A stretch of DNA of 6,009 nt from an uncultured Gammaproteobacteria bacterium (GCA_945787265.1 CALZHS010000229.1:1-6009), one strand, 5' to 3'. Shown: positions 1 to 5,928, counted from the first letter of the stretch. Translations and numbers: made by a program. The notes: generated by a model not told the origin, from the sequence alone.

Positions 1-73
1 GGTCGGAATCGAGATCAGAAGAGAATTTTTTATCCAAACGTGAAATCGGTTTGGTCTCGGTTGCATCTGTCAT
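1..73 (-). CDS. Possible start of a divergent gene (partial, unidentified)
   Basis: On the minus strand an ATG at 73-71 opens a frame that stays open to the window edge (24 codons). It begins MTDATETKPISRLDKK and is hydrophilic and rich in Asp, Ser and Lys. It does not resemble the N-terminus of YicC, a frequent neighbour of gmk. No good Shine-Dalgarno sequence precedes the ATG. Two plus-strand frames are also open across part of this stretch, so openness over so few codons proves little. No function can be given. If real, its promoter would have to lie in the short gap before gmk or inside the gmk 5' end. Confidence 0.27.
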   Translation of the reverse strand, partial: MTDATETKPISRLDKKFSSDLDSD

Positions 74-79
74 TACAAT
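51..79 (+). promoter_or_regulatory. Candidate sigma70 promoter for gmk
   Basis: TTGGTC (51-56) is separated by 17 bp from TACAAT (74-79). The -10 matches consensus at 5 of 6 positions, but the -35 only at its TTG. The predicted transcription start near 86 would give gmk a leader of about 35 nt. The -35 would lie inside the possible divergent reading frame. This is a consensus match only. Confidence 0.35.
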
Positions 80-82
80 AGA

Positions 83-94
83 AGGTTGCAACCT
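83..94. repeat. Perfect 12-bp palindrome AGGTTGCAACCT upstream of gmk
   Basis: AGGTTGCAACCT equals its own reverse complement. It lies immediately downstream of the candidate gmk -10 and over its predicted transcription start, between gmk and the possible divergent gene. The position and symmetry suit a dimeric repressor operator, but I recognise no specific regulator's site and have no second copy to compare. Confidence 0.4.
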
Positions 95-120
95 GGAACG
101 GACTAATCCCGGAATCTTCA

Positions 121-747
121 TTGAACACCGCCTGCCTGTTTACCATTTCGGCACCCTCGGGCGCCGGTAAAACCAGCCTCGTCAAGGCGCTGCTGGAAAA
201 GCGCGACGAATCGCTGGCGGTATGTGTATCGCATTCGACGCGGGCGATACGGCCGGGCGAAGTCGATGGTCAGGCCTATCACTTCGTTTCCATGGAAGTA
301 TTCGATCAAATGGTCGCGAATGATGAGTTTCTCGAACACGCGCGGGTGTTCGATAACTGCTACGGCACCGCGCGTGCGTCGGTCGATGCGCTGCTCGACA
401 GCGGTCGGCACGTTATCCTTGAAATTGACTGGCAGGGCGCTCGCCAGGTCAAGGCAAGGATGCCGGATACGGTCGGAATTTTCATCCTGCCGCCGTCGCG
501 CGAGGTGCTTGAACGCCGGCTTCGGGATCGCGGAACGGATGACGAGACCACGATAGCGCGGCGGATGCGCGATGCGGATCGTGAAATGTCCCACTATCAG
601 GATGCCGAGTACCTGGTGATCAACGATGTGTTCGAACAGGCCCTGTTCGATCTCGACGCAATTATCCATACCCAGGGTTTGACGCTGGCACGTCAGAAGC
701 TTAAGAACCGGTCGCTGGTGGACTCGATTCCGCCCGAAATCGATTAA
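121..747 (+). CDS. gmk: Guanylate kinase
   Basis: Cytoplasmic ATP-dependent phosphorylation of GMP (and dGMP) to GDP, the step feeding GTP and ppGpp synthesis. The 208-residue length is normal for the family. The P-loop APSGAGKT is at residues 11-18. The GMP-binding region has SHSTRAIRPGEVDG (37-50), YHF (53-55), E72 and YGT (81-83). EIDWQGA (101-107) is the conserved beta-strand motif, the Arg-rich lid spans about 122-139, and the C-terminal VIND motif is at 156-159. The TTG start was chosen because the family core begins only a few residues later, an in-frame stop lies at 79-81, and no in-frame ATG or GTG lies between; GGAA (111-114) sits 6 nt upstream as a weak ribosome site. Translation ends at tandem stops TAA TAG. 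It heads the gmk-rpoZ-spoT cluster. Confidence 0.96.
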   Translation: MNTACLFTISAPSGAGKTSLVKALLEKRDESLAVCVSHSTRAIRPGEVDGQAYHFVSMEVFDQMVANDEFLEHARVFDNCYGTARASVDALLDSGRHVILEIDWQGARQVKARMPDTVGIFILPPSREVLERRLRDRGTDDETTIARRMRDADREMSHYQDAEYLVINDVFEQALFDLDAIIHTQGLTLARQKLKNRSLVDSIPPEID

Positions 748-767
748 TAGCTTTGTGCGATTAAGGC

Positions 768-796
768 TTTAGATTTATTGAGTTTTTCGCTATCAT
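768..796 (+). promoter_or_regulatory. Candidate sigma70 promoter for rpoZ-spoT
   Basis: TTTAGA (768-773, 4 of 6 consensus) and TATCAT (791-796, 5 of 6) are spaced by 17 bp in an AT-rich stretch after gmk. The predicted start near 803 gives a roughly 25-nt leader that includes the rpoZ ribosome site GAGAG (815-819, 8 nt before the ATG). No terminator separates gmk from rpoZ, so readthrough from gmk is also expected. Confidence 0.45.
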
Positions 797-827
797 TGCG
801 CCCCTTTTTGATCCGAGAGCTAACCGC

Positions 828-1118
828 ATGGCGCGAATCACCGTAGAAGACTGCCTCGAGCATGTCGAAAATCGTTTTGACCTTGTATTGCTGGCCGCGC
901 GACGCGCCCGCCAGATTTCACAGGGCGCCGATCCGCTGGTACCACCGGAAAATGATAAGCCCACCGTGATAGCACTGCGCGAGATTGCTGAAAATCTGAT
1001 TAACGACTCGTCGATGGACGAGATGGAAGCAAAGGCAGAGATCGAAAAAATTTCTACCGACGATGACCTGATTCGACAAATTGCCCAGGCCAGCCTCGCG
1101 CAAGAAGAAAACGAGTAA
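828..1118 (+). CDS. rpoZ: DNA-directed RNA polymerase subunit omega
   Basis: Small RNA polymerase subunit that helps beta-prime fold and assemble. In Proteobacteria its N-terminus forms part of ppGpp binding site 1 with beta-prime. The 96 residues carry the family signature: MARITVEDCLEHVENRFDLV at the start, then LLAARRARQISQGADP (about 21-36), VPPENDKPTVIALREI (about 38-53) and an acidic, variable C-terminal tail ending in ENE. The MAR N-terminus that contacts ppGpp in the E. coli enzyme is present. The ATG has a GAGAG ribosome site 8 nt upstream. The gene is intact and sits immediately before spoT, an arrangement conserved in gammaproteobacteria. Confidence 0.97.
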   Translation: MARITVEDCLEHVENRFDLVLLAARRARQISQGADPLVPPENDKPTVIALREIAENLINDSSMDEMEAKAEIEKISTDDDLIRQIAQASLAQEENE

Positions 1119-1145
1119 GCGCTTCTTTTTAATCACATAATTCTA

Positions 1146-1178
1146 CCCGTGCAGGCCATGGTTGTGGCATGCACCGGG
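1146..1178. repeat. Strong imperfect inverted repeat between rpoZ and spoT
   Basis: Two arms pair CCC/GGG, GTGCA/TGCAC and GCCA/TGGC (12 pairs, mostly GC) around a 6-nt loop TGGTTG, with one bulged C (1175) and one G-A mismatch (1154/1169). No T-tract follows (CGGGCTTACGCC), so it is not a standard intrinsic terminator. A second small hairpin GGC-TTAC-GCC (1181-1190) follows directly. It could act as an RNA structure in rpoZ-spoT readthrough mRNA (processing, stability or pausing) or as a DNA operator upstream of the candidate spoT promoter. Confidence 0.6.
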
Positions 1179-1199
1179 CGGGCTTACGCCTTGTAAATG

Positions 1200-1208
1200 T
1201 GTTATAAA
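1200..1208 (+). promoter_or_regulatory. Candidate extended -10 promoter for spoT
   Basis: TGTTATAAA fits the extended -10 form TGnTATAAT (the hexamer TATAAA matches 5 of 6). No convincing -35 lies 16-18 bp upstream, which extended -10 promoters can tolerate. The predicted start near 1215 would give spoT a leader of about 34 nt, with the inverted repeat at 1146-1178 placed upstream of the core promoter. Confidence 0.35.
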
Positions 1209-1248
1209 ACCCCATTAATAAAGTTTTAGAGGTCTATGTAGAATATTG

Positions 1249-3414
1249 ATGGGGGCGAATTACGCCAATCTGTTTGAAGTCGTTGACGGGGACGTGGTCG
1301 CCAGCGATTCTGAAACCCGAATCGCCGAGCTTTGCAGCGAACTCGAGGCCTACCTCGAGCCTGCTCAGGTAGAGGAAGTCTATAGCGCTTACCTGGTCGG
1401 CGCTGCCGCTCACGAGGGCCAGAGTCGGGTATCGGGCGAACCTTATATCAGCCACCCGGTTGCGGTCGCGCGCATTCTTGCGGAAATGCGCATGGACAGC
1501 AAAACCATCATCGCGGCGATCCTGCATGACGTTATCGAAGACACCCCGACGTTAAAGCAAAACCTGGTGGACCAGTTTGGTGAAGAAGTTGCCGAACTCG
1601 TCGATGGCGTCAGCAAGCTTGCGCAGATGGATTTCCGCAGCAAGGCCGAGGCACAGGCGGAAAATTTTCGCAAGATGATGCTGGCAATGGTCAAGGACAT
1701 TCGCGTCATCATTATCAAGCTCGCCGATCGCCTGCACAATATGCGCACGCTCGATGCGATGCGCCCCGACAAACGCCGCCGCATTGCCTTCGAGACCATG
1801 GATATCTATGCCCCGATCGCGAATCGGCTTGGCATTTTCAAAATGCGTCACGAGTTGCTCGACCTGTCGATTAAGGCTGCGTACCCGATGCGCTACCGGG
1901 CGCTGGAAAGTGCCTGCAAGGAAGTGGTGGGGTATCGCAAGGAGATATTCAACACCATCGAGGCGGCGATTCGCGAGCGCCTCAAGGAATCGAATATCAA
2001 CGCGACCGTCAAGTATCGACAGAAAAACATTCACAGCATTTATCGCAAGATGAAGGAGAAAAAGCTCAGCTTCAAGGAGCTCACCGACGTCTTCGGCGTT
2101 CGGATCATGACCGATTCGGTGGATGACTGTTATCGCGTACTCGGCGTCATGCATAACCTCTACAAACCGCTGCCGGGCAAGTTCAAGGATTACCTCGCGA
2201 TTCCCAAAACGAATGGCTACCAGTCGTTGCACAGCAGCCTGTTCGGACCGCATGGCGTCGCCATCGAGGTGCAGATTCGCACCGTCGAAATGGACCATTT
2301 TGCCGAGTCGGGGATAGCCGCACACTGGATTTACAAGGAAGGTGAAAATCATGCTTCCAATCCGCAGGGACGAGCACTGGAATGGTTGAAAAACCTGCTC
2401 GAGATGCAGCAGAAGTCGGGCAGCTCGCAGGAATTCCTGGAAAGCGTCAAGGTCGATTTGTTTCCCGATGAGGTTTACGTATTCACCCCCAAGGGCGCGA
2501 TCAAGAAGTTGCCGCGCGGGGCAACCGTCGTCGATTTTGCCTACGCGGTGCATACCGATGTCGGTAACACCTGCGTCGCCGCCCGAATCGACCACCAGAT
2601 GTCGCCGCTGAGCAGCAGGTTATACAATGGTCAGACCGTCGAGATCATTACTTCGCAGGCCAGTCGACCGCACCCGAGCTGGCTCGATTTCGTGACCACC
2701 GCCAGGGCGCGCACCAATATCCGGCATTTCCTGAAGTCGTTACAGAAGACCGAGGCGATTTCTCTCGGGCAGCGTTTGTTGCAGCAGTCGGTCAGCCAGA
2801 TCAAGGGACGCGATGTCGCGATTCCAAAGGCCCGGATGAAAAAGGTACTGGACCAGTATCACATGTCCGATCAAAAGGAACTGCTGGCCGAAATCGGTCT
2901 GGGTAACCGCAATTCGAGCCTGGTCGCGAGGGCAATGTACGACATCGAGGAAGATGCTACCGCCTTTGATGATCGGGGCAGGCCACTTGCGATCAAGGGT
3001 ACCGAGGGCATGGTGGTATCGTTTGCCAAGTGTTGTCGGCCGGTGCCGGGGGATGCGATCGCCGGATTCATGTCATCCGGTAAAGGCATTGTCATTCACC
3101 AGCGTAGCTGCCCGAATATGAACGAACGCAACAAGGGTGACCGACAACTGTCGGTGCAGTGGTCGGACCATGTCGAAGGCGAGTATCTCGCCAACATGCG
3201 GGTGCAGGTCGCCAATCAGCGCGGTGTGCTGGCCACACTGGCGACGACGATCGCTAACATGTCATCTAATATCGAGCACGTCAACGTCACCGAGAAAGAT
3301 GGTCGAATTTCAACCATCGAGTTCGTGGTTACCGTCAAAGATCGTATCCACCTGGCGCGTATTATGAAAAAATTGCGCGGACTGAACGTCGTCAATCGTA
3401 TCTGGCGTCGATAG
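1249..3414 (+). CDS. spoT: Bifunctional (p)ppGpp synthetase/hydrolase SpoT
   Basis: Cytoplasmic long RelA/SpoT homologue that makes (p)ppGpp from ATP and GTP/GDP and hydrolyses it with Mn2+. Residues are numbered from the TTG at 1246 (722 aa); I prefer the ATG at 1249 (721 aa). The HD hydrolase domain is intact: H70, ILHDVIEDT (92-100, with H94 D95 and E98 D99) and D161 in ADRLHN. This separates it from RelA, whose hydrolase is degenerate. The synthetase domain has RQK (258-260), IHSIYRKMK (262-270), D281 in DVFGVRI, NGYQSLH (323-329) and E341 in EVQIRT. Then come TGS (about 402-465), a helical region, the Cys/His domain (C596, C597, H618, C622) and a C-terminal ACT domain (about 648-720). 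The N-terminal 26 residues precede the conserved core. Neither start has a good ribosome site: AGAGG (1228-1232) is 16 nt from the ATG, suggesting weak initiation. Confidence 0.96.
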   Translation: MGANYANLFEVVDGDVVASDSETRIAELCSELEAYLEPAQVEEVYSAYLVGAAAHEGQSRVSGEPYISHPVAVARILAEMRMDSKTIIAAILHDVIEDTPTLKQNLVDQFGEEVAELVDGVSKLAQMDFRSKAEAQAENFRKMMLAMVKDIRVIIIKLADRLHNMRTLDAMRPDKRRRIAFETMDIYAPIANRLGIFKMRHELLDLSIKAAYPMRYRALESACKEVVGYRKEIFNTIEAAIRERLKESNINATVKYRQKNIHSIYRKMKEKKLSFKELTDVFGVRIMTDSVDDCYRVLGVMHNLYKPLPGKFKDYLAIPKTNGYQSLHSSLFGPHGVAIEVQIRTVEMDHFAESGIAAHWIYKEGENHASNPQGRALEWLKNLLEMQQKSGSSQEFLESVKVDLFPDEVYVFTPKGAIKKLPRGATVVDFAYAVHTDVGNTCVAARIDHQMSPLSSRLYNGQTVEIITSQASRPHPSWLDFVTTARARTNIRHFLKSLQKTEAISLGQRLLQQSVSQIKGRDVAIPKARMKKVLDQYHMSDQKELLAEIGLGNRNSSLVARAMYDIEEDATAFDDRGRPLAIKGTEGMVVSFAKCCRPVPGDAIAGFMSSGKGIVIHQRSCPNMNERNKGDRQLSVQWSDHVEGEYLANMRVQVANQRGVLATLATTIANMSSNIEHVNVTEKDGRISTIEFVVTVKDRIHLARIMKKLRGLNVVNRIWRR

Positions 3415-3417
3415 TAA

Positions 3418-3445
3418 TTGTCAGCGTGGCTAATACCCGCATAAT
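3418..3445 (+). promoter_or_regulatory. Good sigma70-like promoter for ridA(-recG)
   Basis: TTGTCA (3418-3423) and CATAAT (3440-3445) each match consensus at 5 of 6 positions, with a 16-bp spacer, in the 58-bp gap after the spoT stop. The predicted start near 3452 leaves about 21 nt before ridA, enough for its ribosome site GGAG (3462-3465, 7 nt before the ATG). It is the best promoter match I see in the window and would let ridA and recG be transcribed independently of spoT. Confidence 0.55.
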
Positions 3446-3472
3446 CCAGCATTTCTGAACCGGAGACAGAGC

Positions 3473-3856
3473 ATGGCCAAAACCATTATTCAAACCGATG
3501 CCGCGCCCCAGGCAATCGGCACTTACTCGCAGGCAGTCAAAGTTGATAACACGGTTTATGTCTCCGGCCAGATACCACTCGACCCGGCCACCATGGAGGT
3601 CGTCAGCGGTGGTATCGAAGCTGAAATCACGCGGGTTTTCGATAATCTCGCAGCGGTTGCCGCGGCTTCAGGCGGGAGCCTTGCCGATGTGGTCAAGTTG
3701 AATATCTACCTGACCGATCTCGGTAACTTCCCGACCGTAAACGAAATCATGGCCCGCTATTTTCAGCAGCCGTACCCGGCCCGGGCCGCGATCGGTGTTG
3801 CTGCCCTGCCGAAAGCGGTTGGCGTCGAGATGGACGCGGTAATGGTTATCGATTAG
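3473..3856 (+). CDS. ridA: RidA family 2-iminobutanoate/2-iminopropanoate deaminase
   Basis: YjgF/YER057c/UK114-family trimeric enzyme that hydrolyses reactive enamines/imines such as 2-aminoacrylate, released by PLP-dependent serine/threonine dehydratases, to 2-ketoacids and ammonia, sparing PLP enzymes from damage. The 127 residues match the family length. Visible signatures are APQAIGTYSQAV (11-22, with Y18), YVSGQIPLDP (29-38), VVKLNIYLTDL (73-83), R104 in PARAAI (the substrate carboxylate-binding Arg, R105 in E. coli) and ALPKAVGVEMDA (111-122, with E119 matching E. coli E120). The active-site residues argue for a true RidA rather than a diverged Rid subfamily. Its slot between spoT and recG is occupied by trmH in E. 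coli; a RidA-family gene after spoT is also seen in Pseudomonas. The ribosome site is GGAG, 7 nt upstream. Confidence 0.95.
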   Translation: MAKTIIQTDAAPQAIGTYSQAVKVDNTVYVSGQIPLDPATMEVVSGGIEAEITRVFDNLAAVAAASGGSLADVVKLNIYLTDLGNFPTVNEIMARYFQQPYPARAAIGVAALPKAVGVEMDAVMVID

Positions 3857-3863
3857 CAGTTGA

Positions 3864-4382
3864 ATGGAGCACTGGTCGGCTCAAGGATTACGATTTCTCA
3901 AAGGCGTTGGTCCCAGGGTAGCGGAAAAGCTGCTGAAACTGGGCTTGAACACCCAGCGCGATTTGTTATTTCATTTACCGTTGCGTTACGAAGATCGCAC
4001 TTTCGTGTCCCCGATCGCATCTTTACAGCCAGCTCGGCGCAGCCAGATCGAGGCCGAGGTGTTGCACGCCAGCGTACACTTCCGACGCCAGGGACGATCG
4101 CGGCGGGTGCTGGCGGCAAAGCTTGGCGACGCAACCGGCGTGATTGCGATTCGCTTCTTCTATTTCAATGCGAACCAGCAAAAACAGTTTGAAAAAGGTA
4201 ACTGGTTACGCTGTTTCGGTGAAGTCAGGTTGGCCCAGGGCGAGCTCGAAATGATTCATCCTGAAACCGAAGTCATCGATGTCGACAATCCTCCTCCATT
4301 GCAGCAATCCCTGACTCCGATTTATCCGACTACCGAGGGATTGCACACGAGAACGGGTTTCCCGGATTCGCGTCCGCGATGA
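3864..4382 (+). CDS. recG: RecG N-terminal wedge-domain half (frame ends early)
   Basis: The 172 residues align throughout with the E. coli RecG N-terminus: LKGVGPRVAEKLLKLGLNT (12-30), HLPLRYEDRT (37-46), the OB-fold wedge with RFFYFN (97-102, the aromatic segment that engages the fork), MIHPE (130-134) and LTPIYPTTEGL (150-160). After about residue 164 the match stops, and the frame ends with unrelated residues GFPDSRPR at a TGA (4380-4382). The TGA overlaps the ATG of the helicase half by ATGA. The ATG lies 7 nt after the ridA stop with no clear Shine-Dalgarno sequence, suggesting coupling to ridA translation. This may be half of a broken gene, half of a split gene, or the upstream frame of a frameshifted gene. 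The RecG identity is secure; the interpretation of the break is open. Confidence 0.9.
   Translation: MEHWSAQGLRFLKGVGPRVAEKLLKLGLNTQRDLLFHLPLRYEDRTFVSPIASLQPARRSQIEAEVLHASVHFRRQGRSRRVLAAKLGDATGVIAIRFFYFNANQQKQFEKGNWLRCFGEVRLAQGELEMIHPETEVIDVDNPPPLQQSLTPIYPTTEGLHTRTGFPDSRPR
4341..4382 (+). other. recG: recG frame junction: about 27 missing codons, GGGTTTC heptamer and ATGA overlap
   Basis: The wedge frame matches RecG through TTEGLHTRT (last codon 4353-4355). The helicase-frame match begins at GFPGFASAMIDLHSP (4355 onward), which fits the usual G-x-P-x-L-x-E-A-L-x-x-LHRP segment. Against E. coli RecG (recalled) about 27 residues are absent and the frame moves by -1, a net loss of about 82 nt. 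GGGTTTC (4355-4361) is in register G GGT TTC in the upstream frame, and GAGGGA (4335-4340) lies 14 nt before it. A minor stem CGGA/TCCG (4363-4366/4373-4376) follows. The upstream TGA and downstream ATG share ATGA (4379-4382). A single added base in the GGG-TTT-CCC runs would join the frames. Confidence 0.75.
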
Positions 4383-5869
4383 TTGATCTGCACAGCCCCG
4401 AAAACAAGCGCGACAGTGAACTCATTGCGCAACACAGGCACCCGGCACAGCACCGTTTTATTGTCGAAGAACTCGCCGCACATCGTCTTGCCCTGCTTGA
4501 GCGACGGCGACAGATCCGCAGTCGGAAAACCCCTGCGATCCAGCCAGTTGATAACCTGCAGCAACAGCTGATACGGGCACTCCAGTTCGAGTTAACCGGT
4601 GCCCAGCAGCGCGTGCTGGGCGAGCTTATGCAGGACTTCGGCGCCGGTAAACCGATGATTCGACTGGTACAGGGCGACGTCGGTTCGGGTAAGACGGTGG
4701 TTGCCGCGCTTGCCTGTTTACCGGTGGTCGAATCGGGCTACCAGGCCGTACTAATGGCGCCAACCGAAATTCTTGCCGAACAGCATTTTCAGAATTTCAG
4801 CGCCTGGCTGACACCCCTCGGTGTAACCGTGTTGAACCTGGTCGGTGCTGACAAGGGTAAGAAACGCGAACAGAAGCTGTCGCTGATTGCCAGCGGGGAA
4901 GCGCAGGTCGTGGTTGGCACGCATGCGCTGTTCCAGGCGAGCGTCGAGTTCAAACGCCTCGGGTTCATTATTTTTGACGAGCAACATCGCTTCGGTGTCG
5001 ACCAGCGACTCGCGTTACAGCGCAAAACCCGCGATGACGAGATGGCGCATCAGCTGATCATGACGGCGACACCGATACCGCGCACCATGGCGATGTCGAT
5101 ATACGCTGATCTCGATTACTCACAGATCGATGAAATGCCGCCGGGACGTAAACCGGTGACGACATCGATCATCTCGGAGCAGCAGCGCGACAGCCTGATC
5201 CGGCGGGTGGCCGGCGCCTGCGCCGAGGGTGGGCAAGTTTACTGGGTTTGCACACTTATCGAAGAATCGGACGCGTTGCAGTGCGAGGCCGCGGAAATGA
5301 CCTATGACCTGCTTTACCAACAGCTTCCCCAATTGTCGGTCGGGATGGTGCATGGGCGCCTGAAACCTGCCGAAAAGGAAGCCACGATCAATGCCTTCAA
5401 AAATAAGGAGATCGATATACTCGTCGCAACGACAGTAATCGAGGTTGGTGTGGATGTGCCCAACGCCAGTATCATGATTATCGAAAATCCGGAACGCCTG
5501 GGCCTGGCGCAGATCCACCAGTTGCGCGGGCGGGTCGGGCGTGGCGCACGCGAGAGCTTTTGTATCCTGCTGGTCAGGAGCAATCTTTCCGAGCTGGCGC
5601 GAACCCGCCTCGAAATCATCCGCAGCACCCAGGATGGTTTCGCAATTGCAGAAAAAGACCTCGAACTTCGTGGTGCAGGGGAAGTGCTGGGCACTCGTCA
5701 AACTGGCGAAATGAGTTTCAAAATAGCCGACCTGATGCGTGATCAGCAGTGGTTTGCGCAGGTCGAGGAGCTGGCAAAACTGATGCAATTGCCTGAAAAC
5801 GCTACTATTCGCGGGGAACTGCTGCGCAACTGGATCGGCGCGCGCCAGGAATATACCGATGTCGGTTAG
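4379..5869 (+). CDS. recG: RecG C-terminal helicase half (ATP-dependent DNA helicase)
   Basis: Superfamily 2 helicase core of RecG, which regresses stalled forks and migrates Holliday junctions. From the ATG at 4379 (496 aa): linking helix HPAQHRFIVEELAAHRLALL (21-40), Q-motif region LTGAQ (72-76), Walker A GDVGSGKT (99-106), APTEILAEQH (127-136), DEQH box (200-203), TATPIPRT (229-236), VHGRLKPAEK (324-333), ATTVIEVGVDVP (350-361), arginine-finger motif QLRGRVGRG (381-389), and the RecG-specific TRG region DLELRGAGEVLGTRQTG (427-443). All motifs look intact, with no further break. The homologous frame actually reaches back to about 4355, so the ATG at 4379 is only the first usable start and has no clear ribosome site. 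Joined to the wedge half it would be about 668 residues, against 693 in E. coli. Alone it would lack the wedge needed for fork specificity. Confidence 0.93.
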   Translation: MIDLHSPENKRDSELIAQHRHPAQHRFIVEELAAHRLALLERRRQIRSRKTPAIQPVDNLQQQLIRALQFELTGAQQRVLGELMQDFGAGKPMIRLVQGDVGSGKTVVAALACLPVVESGYQAVLMAPTEILAEQHFQNFSAWLTPLGVTVLNLVGADKGKKREQKLSLIASGEAQVVVGTHALFQASVEFKRLGFIIFDEQHRFGVDQRLALQRKTRDDEMAHQLIMTATPIPRTMAMSIYADLDYSQIDEMPPGRKPVTTSIISEQQRDSLIRRVAGACAEGGQVYWVCTLIEESDALQCEAAEMTYDLLYQQLPQLSVGMVHGRLKPAEKEATINAFKNKEIDILVATTVIEVGVDVPNASIMIIENPERLGLAQIHQLRGRVGRGARESFCILLVRSNLSELARTRLEIIRSTQDGFAIAEKDLELRGAGEVLGTRQTGEMSFKIADLMRDQQWFAQVEELAKLMQLPENATIRGELLRNWIGARQEYTDVG

Positions 5870-5902
5870 AGGCGATCGACGCGGGCCATGGAGGGTATGC
5901 CC

Positions 5903-5920
5903 AACCGGAACCGACCGGTT
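5903..5920. repeat. Inverted repeat AACCGG-n6-CCGGTT downstream of recG
   Basis: AACCGG (5903-5908) and CCGGTT (5915-5920) are perfect 6-bp arms around a 6-nt loop, in the 59-bp gap between recG and the next reading frame. Only TTTG follows, so it is a poor intrinsic terminator. It could be a weak RNA hairpin or an operator near the start of the downstream gene. Confidence 0.3.
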
Positions 5921-5928
5921 TGTCCGCG

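Noticed and set aside
1..120. yicC end upstream of gmk
   Set aside because: None of the three plus frames in this stretch resembles the YicC C-terminus, and the minus-strand frame does not resemble its N-terminus.
118..669. Long minus-strand open frame (183 codons) opposite gmk
   Set aside because: It lies almost entirely antisense to a well-matched guanylate kinase and shows no recognisable motif; codon bias of GC-rich genes commonly leaves the opposite strand open.
1102..1130. AAGAAG/CTTCTT stem followed by TTTTT at the rpoZ stop as an intrinsic terminator
   Set aside because: The stem is 6 A/T-rich pairs around a 14-nt loop and overlaps the rpoZ coding end; it is too weak to call a terminator, although it might cause slight pausing.
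1191..1219. TTGTAA-17 bp-ATTAAT as the spoT promoter
   Set aside because: The -10 matches at only 4 of 6 positions and lacks the key first two bases; the nearby TGTTATAAA extended -10 is a better candidate.
1552..2595. 347-codon minus-strand open frame opposite spoT
   Set aside because: It is fully antisense to conserved SpoT catalytic domains and its translation looks like no domain I know; it is best explained as a shadow of spoT codon usage.
3864..5869. Calling recG simply a pseudogene
   Set aside because: The break is a single junction, with all motifs intact on both sides and an ATGA overlap. A sequence error, split gene or frameshift cannot be excluded, so the halves are listed separately with the caveat.
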